DNA from: Clostridia bacterium
Lineage (GTDB): Bacteria > Bacillota > Clostridia > Oscillospirales > CAG-382
Direction: 5' to 3'
Length of the DNA stretch: 8,788 nt
NCBI GenBank assembly: GCA_017560285.1
Contig: JAFYOG010000225.1
Coordinates: 1-8,788, forward strand
Shown: positions 6,881 through 8,788 of the stretch, in pieces
Layout: every line of letters begins with the position of its first letter
Position numbering within the stretch: the stretch's first letter is position 1
Made by a program: the position numbers and the translations under genes
The notes under the pieces: generated by a model
What the model was told of the DNA's origin: nothing
What the model saw: only the letters and a program-made list of their open reading frames with translations
The model's database searches: none

Positions 6881-6909
6881 TTGCATTTTTTTGCGTAATC
6901 GTATATAAT
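6881..6909 (+). promoter_or_regulatory. Sigma-A promoter for groES-groEL
   Basis: TTGCAT (6881-6886), exactly 17 bases, then a consensus TATAAT (6904-6909). Transcription would begin near 6916, leaving a leader of about 53 bases before groES. The promoter is strong by sequence, as suits a highly expressed chaperonin operon. Confidence 0.8.
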
Positions 6910-6924
6910 ATCCAAAGTGTGTAA

Positions 6925-6940
6925 AAATTACAATTAATTT
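6925..6940 (+). promoter_or_regulatory. AT-only inverted repeat in the groES leader, possible operator
   Basis: AAATTA-CAAT-TAATTT is a perfect 6-base inverted repeat about 10-25 bases after the expected transcription start, where the CIRCE operator normally sits. It has no resemblance to CIRCE and is made only of A and T in its arms, so it may be chance. No GAGTGC or GCACTC half-site occurs in the gap. Confidence 0.2.
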
Positions 6941-6968
6941 ATCTATAGTAACAGTACGGAGGTACATT

Positions 6969-7253
6969 ATGAAAATTAAACCCTTGGCTGACCGTGTTGT
7001 AGTAAAAATGGTCGAAGCCGAAGAAACCACCAAAAGCGGCATTATTCTTACCGGTGCTGCAAAAGAAAAGCCCCAAATTGCACAGGTAGTTGAAGTAGGC
7101 CCCGGCGGCAATGTTGACGGTAATGAAGTTGTTATGACAGTTAAAATAGGCGATAAAGTTATCACCAGCAAGTATTCCGGCACCGAAATAAAGCTCGATG
7201 GTGAAGAATACATTATAGTTCGCCAAAGCGATATTTTGGCAATAGTAGAGTAA
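6969..7253 (+). CDS. groES: Co-chaperonin GroES (Hsp10)
   Basis: 94 residues, the normal length for a bacterial GroES. The N terminus MKIKPLADRVVVK is typical. The mobile loop (about 17-32) holds the hydrophobic I-I-L at 25-27, the tripeptide that docks on the GroEL apical domain. The C-terminal half has the G-D-K-V-x-x-S-K-Y-S-G-T-E motif, D-G-E-E-Y and the final D-I-L-A-I-V. Seven copies form the lid that closes the folding cage of GroEL. The ATG lies 6 bases after GGAGG (6958-6962). The gene is the first of a two-gene operon, with groEL starting 18 bases after its stop. Confidence 0.97.
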   Translation: MKIKPLADRVVVKMVEAEETTKSGIILTGAAKEKPQIAQVVEVGPGGNVDGNEVVMTVKIGDKVITSKYSGTEIKLDGEEYIIVRQSDILAIVE

Positions 7254-7271
7254 TTTTGGAGGTAATTAATT

Positions 7272-8788
7272 ATGGCAAAGGAAATTAGAAACGGCATTGA
7301 TGCAAGAGAAGCATTGCTTCGCGGTATCGACCAGCTTGCTAATACCGTAAAAATTACTTTAGGCCCCAAGGGCAGAAACGTAGTTTTAGATAAAAAATTC
7401 GGCGCTCCCCTTATCACCAACGATGGCGTAACCATCGCAAAGGAAATCGAGCTTGACGATGCGTTCGAAAATATGGGCGCTTCTCTCGTTCGCGAAGTTT
7501 CCACCAAAACTAACGATGCAGCAGGCGACGGTACCACCACCGCAACCCTTCTTGCACAGGCTATTATCCGCGAGGGTATGAAGAACGTTGCCGCAGGCGC
7601 AAACCCCATGGTTGTAAAGAAGGGTATTGCAAAGGCTGTTGACGTAGCTGTTGAATCTTTAAAGGCTTCCTCTAAAAAGGTTAACGGTACTGCAGATATC
7701 GCACGTGTAGGCGCTGTTTCTTCTGCAGATGAAGTTATCGGTCAGCTTATCGCCGATGCTATGGAAAAGGTTACTGCCGATGGCGTTATCACCGTTGAAG
7801 AATCCAAAACTGCCGAAACCTCTTGCGAGGTTGTAGAAGGTATGCAGTTCGACCGCGGTTACATCACCCCTTATATGGTTACCGATACCGATAAGATGGA
7901 AGCTGTAATCGACGACGCTGTTATTCTTATTACCGATAAAAAGATTTCCAACGTACAGGAAATTCTTCCCGTTCTCGAACAGGTTGTTCAAAACGGTATG
8001 AAGCTTGTTATCATTGCCGAAGATATCGAAGGCGAAGCACTTTCCACCCTTATCGTTAACAAGCTCCGCGGCACCTTTACCTGCGTTGCGGTTAAGGCTC
8101 CCGGCTTTGGCGACAGACGTAAGGATATGCTTAAGGATATTGCTATTCTCACCGGCGGCGAAGTTATTTCTTCCGAGCTTGGCTTCGAGCTTAAAGAAAC
8201 TTCTCTTATGCAGTTGGGTAGAGCAAGACAGGTTAAGATCAACAAAGAAAACACCATTATCGTTGGCGGCGCAGGCGATGTTAGCGAAATCAAGGGCAGA
8301 ATTGCACAGATCAAGGCGGCTCTTGAAGTTTCCACCAGCGAATTCGATAAAGAAAAGCTCCACGAAAGACTTGCAAAGCTTTCCGGCGGCGTAGCTGTTA
8401 TCAAGGTTGGTGCTGCTACCGAAACCGAAATGAAGGAAAAGAAGCTTCGTATCGAAGATGCTCTTAACGCTACCAAGGCAGCTGTAGAAGAAGGCATCGT
8501 TGCAGGCGGCGGTGTTGCACTTTGCGATTGTATCCCCGCAGTTGCAGCATTGGTTGATACTGTTGAAGGCGACGAAAAGACTGGTGTTAAAATCGTGCTT
8601 CGCGCTTTGGAAGAGCCTGTTCGTCAAATCGCAGAAAACGCAGGCTTCGAAGGCTCTGTTATCGTACAGCGCGTAAAGAGCGAACCTAAGGGCGTTGGCT
8701 TCGATGCATATAACGAAACCTTTGTAGATATGATCGAAAGCGGTATTGTAGACCCCACAAAGGTTACCAGAAGCGCACTTCAGAACGC
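7272..8788 (+). CDS. groEL: Chaperonin GroEL (Hsp60), 3'-truncated by window edge
   Basis: 505 codons are visible with no stop; the usual length is about 540, so some 35 C-terminal residues, including any Gly-Met tail, are outside. The ATG at 7272 follows GGAGG (7258-7262) by 9 bases. Key ATPase features are in place: the LGPKGRNVVLD loop (30-40), D51 in TNDGVTIAKEIE, GDGTTT (85-90, containing the counterpart of E. coli D87) and D396 in R-I-E-D-A-L-N-A-T (counterpart of D398). GAVSSAD (147-153) and the AGGGVAL stretch (411-417) are also typical. The protein forms the double-ring ATP-driven folding chamber with GroES in the cytoplasm. Codon choice differs from the secreted genes: 7 of 10 Phe codons are TTC, consistent with high expression. 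No frameshift is seen. Cys418 and Cys420 form a C-D-C that I do not know from the E. coli protein. Confidence 0.97.
   Translation, partial: MAKEIRNGIDAREALLRGIDQLANTVKITLGPKGRNVVLDKKFGAPLITNDGVTIAKEIELDDAFENMGASLVREVSTKTNDAAGDGTTTATLLAQAIIREGMKNVAAGANPMVVKKGIAKAVDVAVESLKASSKKVNGTADIARVGAVSSADEVIGQLIADAMEKVTADGVITVEESKTAETSCEVVEGMQFDRGYITPYMVTDTDKMEAVIDDAVILITDKKISNVQEILPVLEQVVQNGMKLVIIAEDIEGEALSTLIVNKLRGTFTCVAVKAPGFGDRRKDMLKDIAILTGGEVISSELGFELKETSLMQLGRARQVKINKENTIIVGGAGDVSEIKGRIAQIKAALEVSTSEFDKEKLHERLAKLSGGVAVIKVGAATETEMKEKKLRIEDALNATKAAVEEGIVAGGGVALCDCIPAVAALVDTVEGDEKTGVKIVLRALEEPVRQIAENAGFEGSVIVQRVKSEPKGVGFDAYNETFVDMIESGIVDPTKVTRSALQN

Noticed and set aside
6852..6895. Terminator after the methyltransferase gene
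   Set aside because: Only a 5-base AATAA/TTATT pairing precedes the T run. The T run lies between the -35 and -10 elements of the groES promoter, so no convincing hairpin terminator can be called.
6878..7609. Long minus-strand reading frame opposite groES and the start of groEL
   Set aside because: It is antisense to two highly conserved genes, runs over the groES promoter and has low-complexity, Ser/Leu/Ile-rich composition. It is a shadow of the + strand coding.
7659..8627. 322-residue minus-strand reading frame opposite groEL
   Set aside because: The + strand frame is an intact GroEL with all key residues. The antisense frame resembles no family I know and reflects codon bias in groEL.

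Overview
The window looks like a piece of chromosome from an anaerobic, probably gut-associated clostridial member of the Bacillota. This is an inference. It rests on AT-rich codon use, strong GGAGG-type ribosome binding sites, short intergenic gaps with sigma-A-type promoters, type I dockerins of the D-x-N-x-N-G-K-I-D-A-R-D type, and a clostridial-looking groES-groEL pair. All convincing genes are on the + strand and there is no gene-free stretch longer than about 140 bases. No mobile element, CRISPR array, tRNA or rRNA was seen.

The left two thirds (1-5753) is a tandem array of three paralogous secreted proteins, each built on a DUF4855-like domain followed by a discoidin (F5/8 type C)-like domain. 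The first copy lacks its N terminus because the window begins inside it. The copies agree up to the end of the discoidin-like domain and then differ. Copy 1 has a proline-aspartate repeat linker and a dockerin. Copy 2 has an InlB B-repeat-like domain and a dockerin. Copy 3 has an acidic linker and a C-terminal transmembrane anchor. The set therefore seems to be one putative carbohydrate-active or carbohydrate-binding core, delivered either to a cohesin-based complex or directly to the cell membrane. Hairpin terminators follow copies 1 and 2, and copy 3 has its own good promoter, so the copies are probably separate transcription units.

The right third is housekeeping. A THUMP-type class I RNA methyltransferase of the RlmL/YpsC kind (5744-6868) overlaps the end of copy 3 by 10 bases and so probably shares its transcript. 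After a 100-base gap with a near-ideal promoter comes groES (6969-7253), then groEL (7272 to the window end, missing about its last 35 residues). No CIRCE element is present in front of groES, which is unusual for a groESL operon in this phylum.

The most interesting item is the DUF4855 array: a family of unknown activity, with conserved carboxylate motifs in all three copies and localisation modules that have been exchanged between copies.
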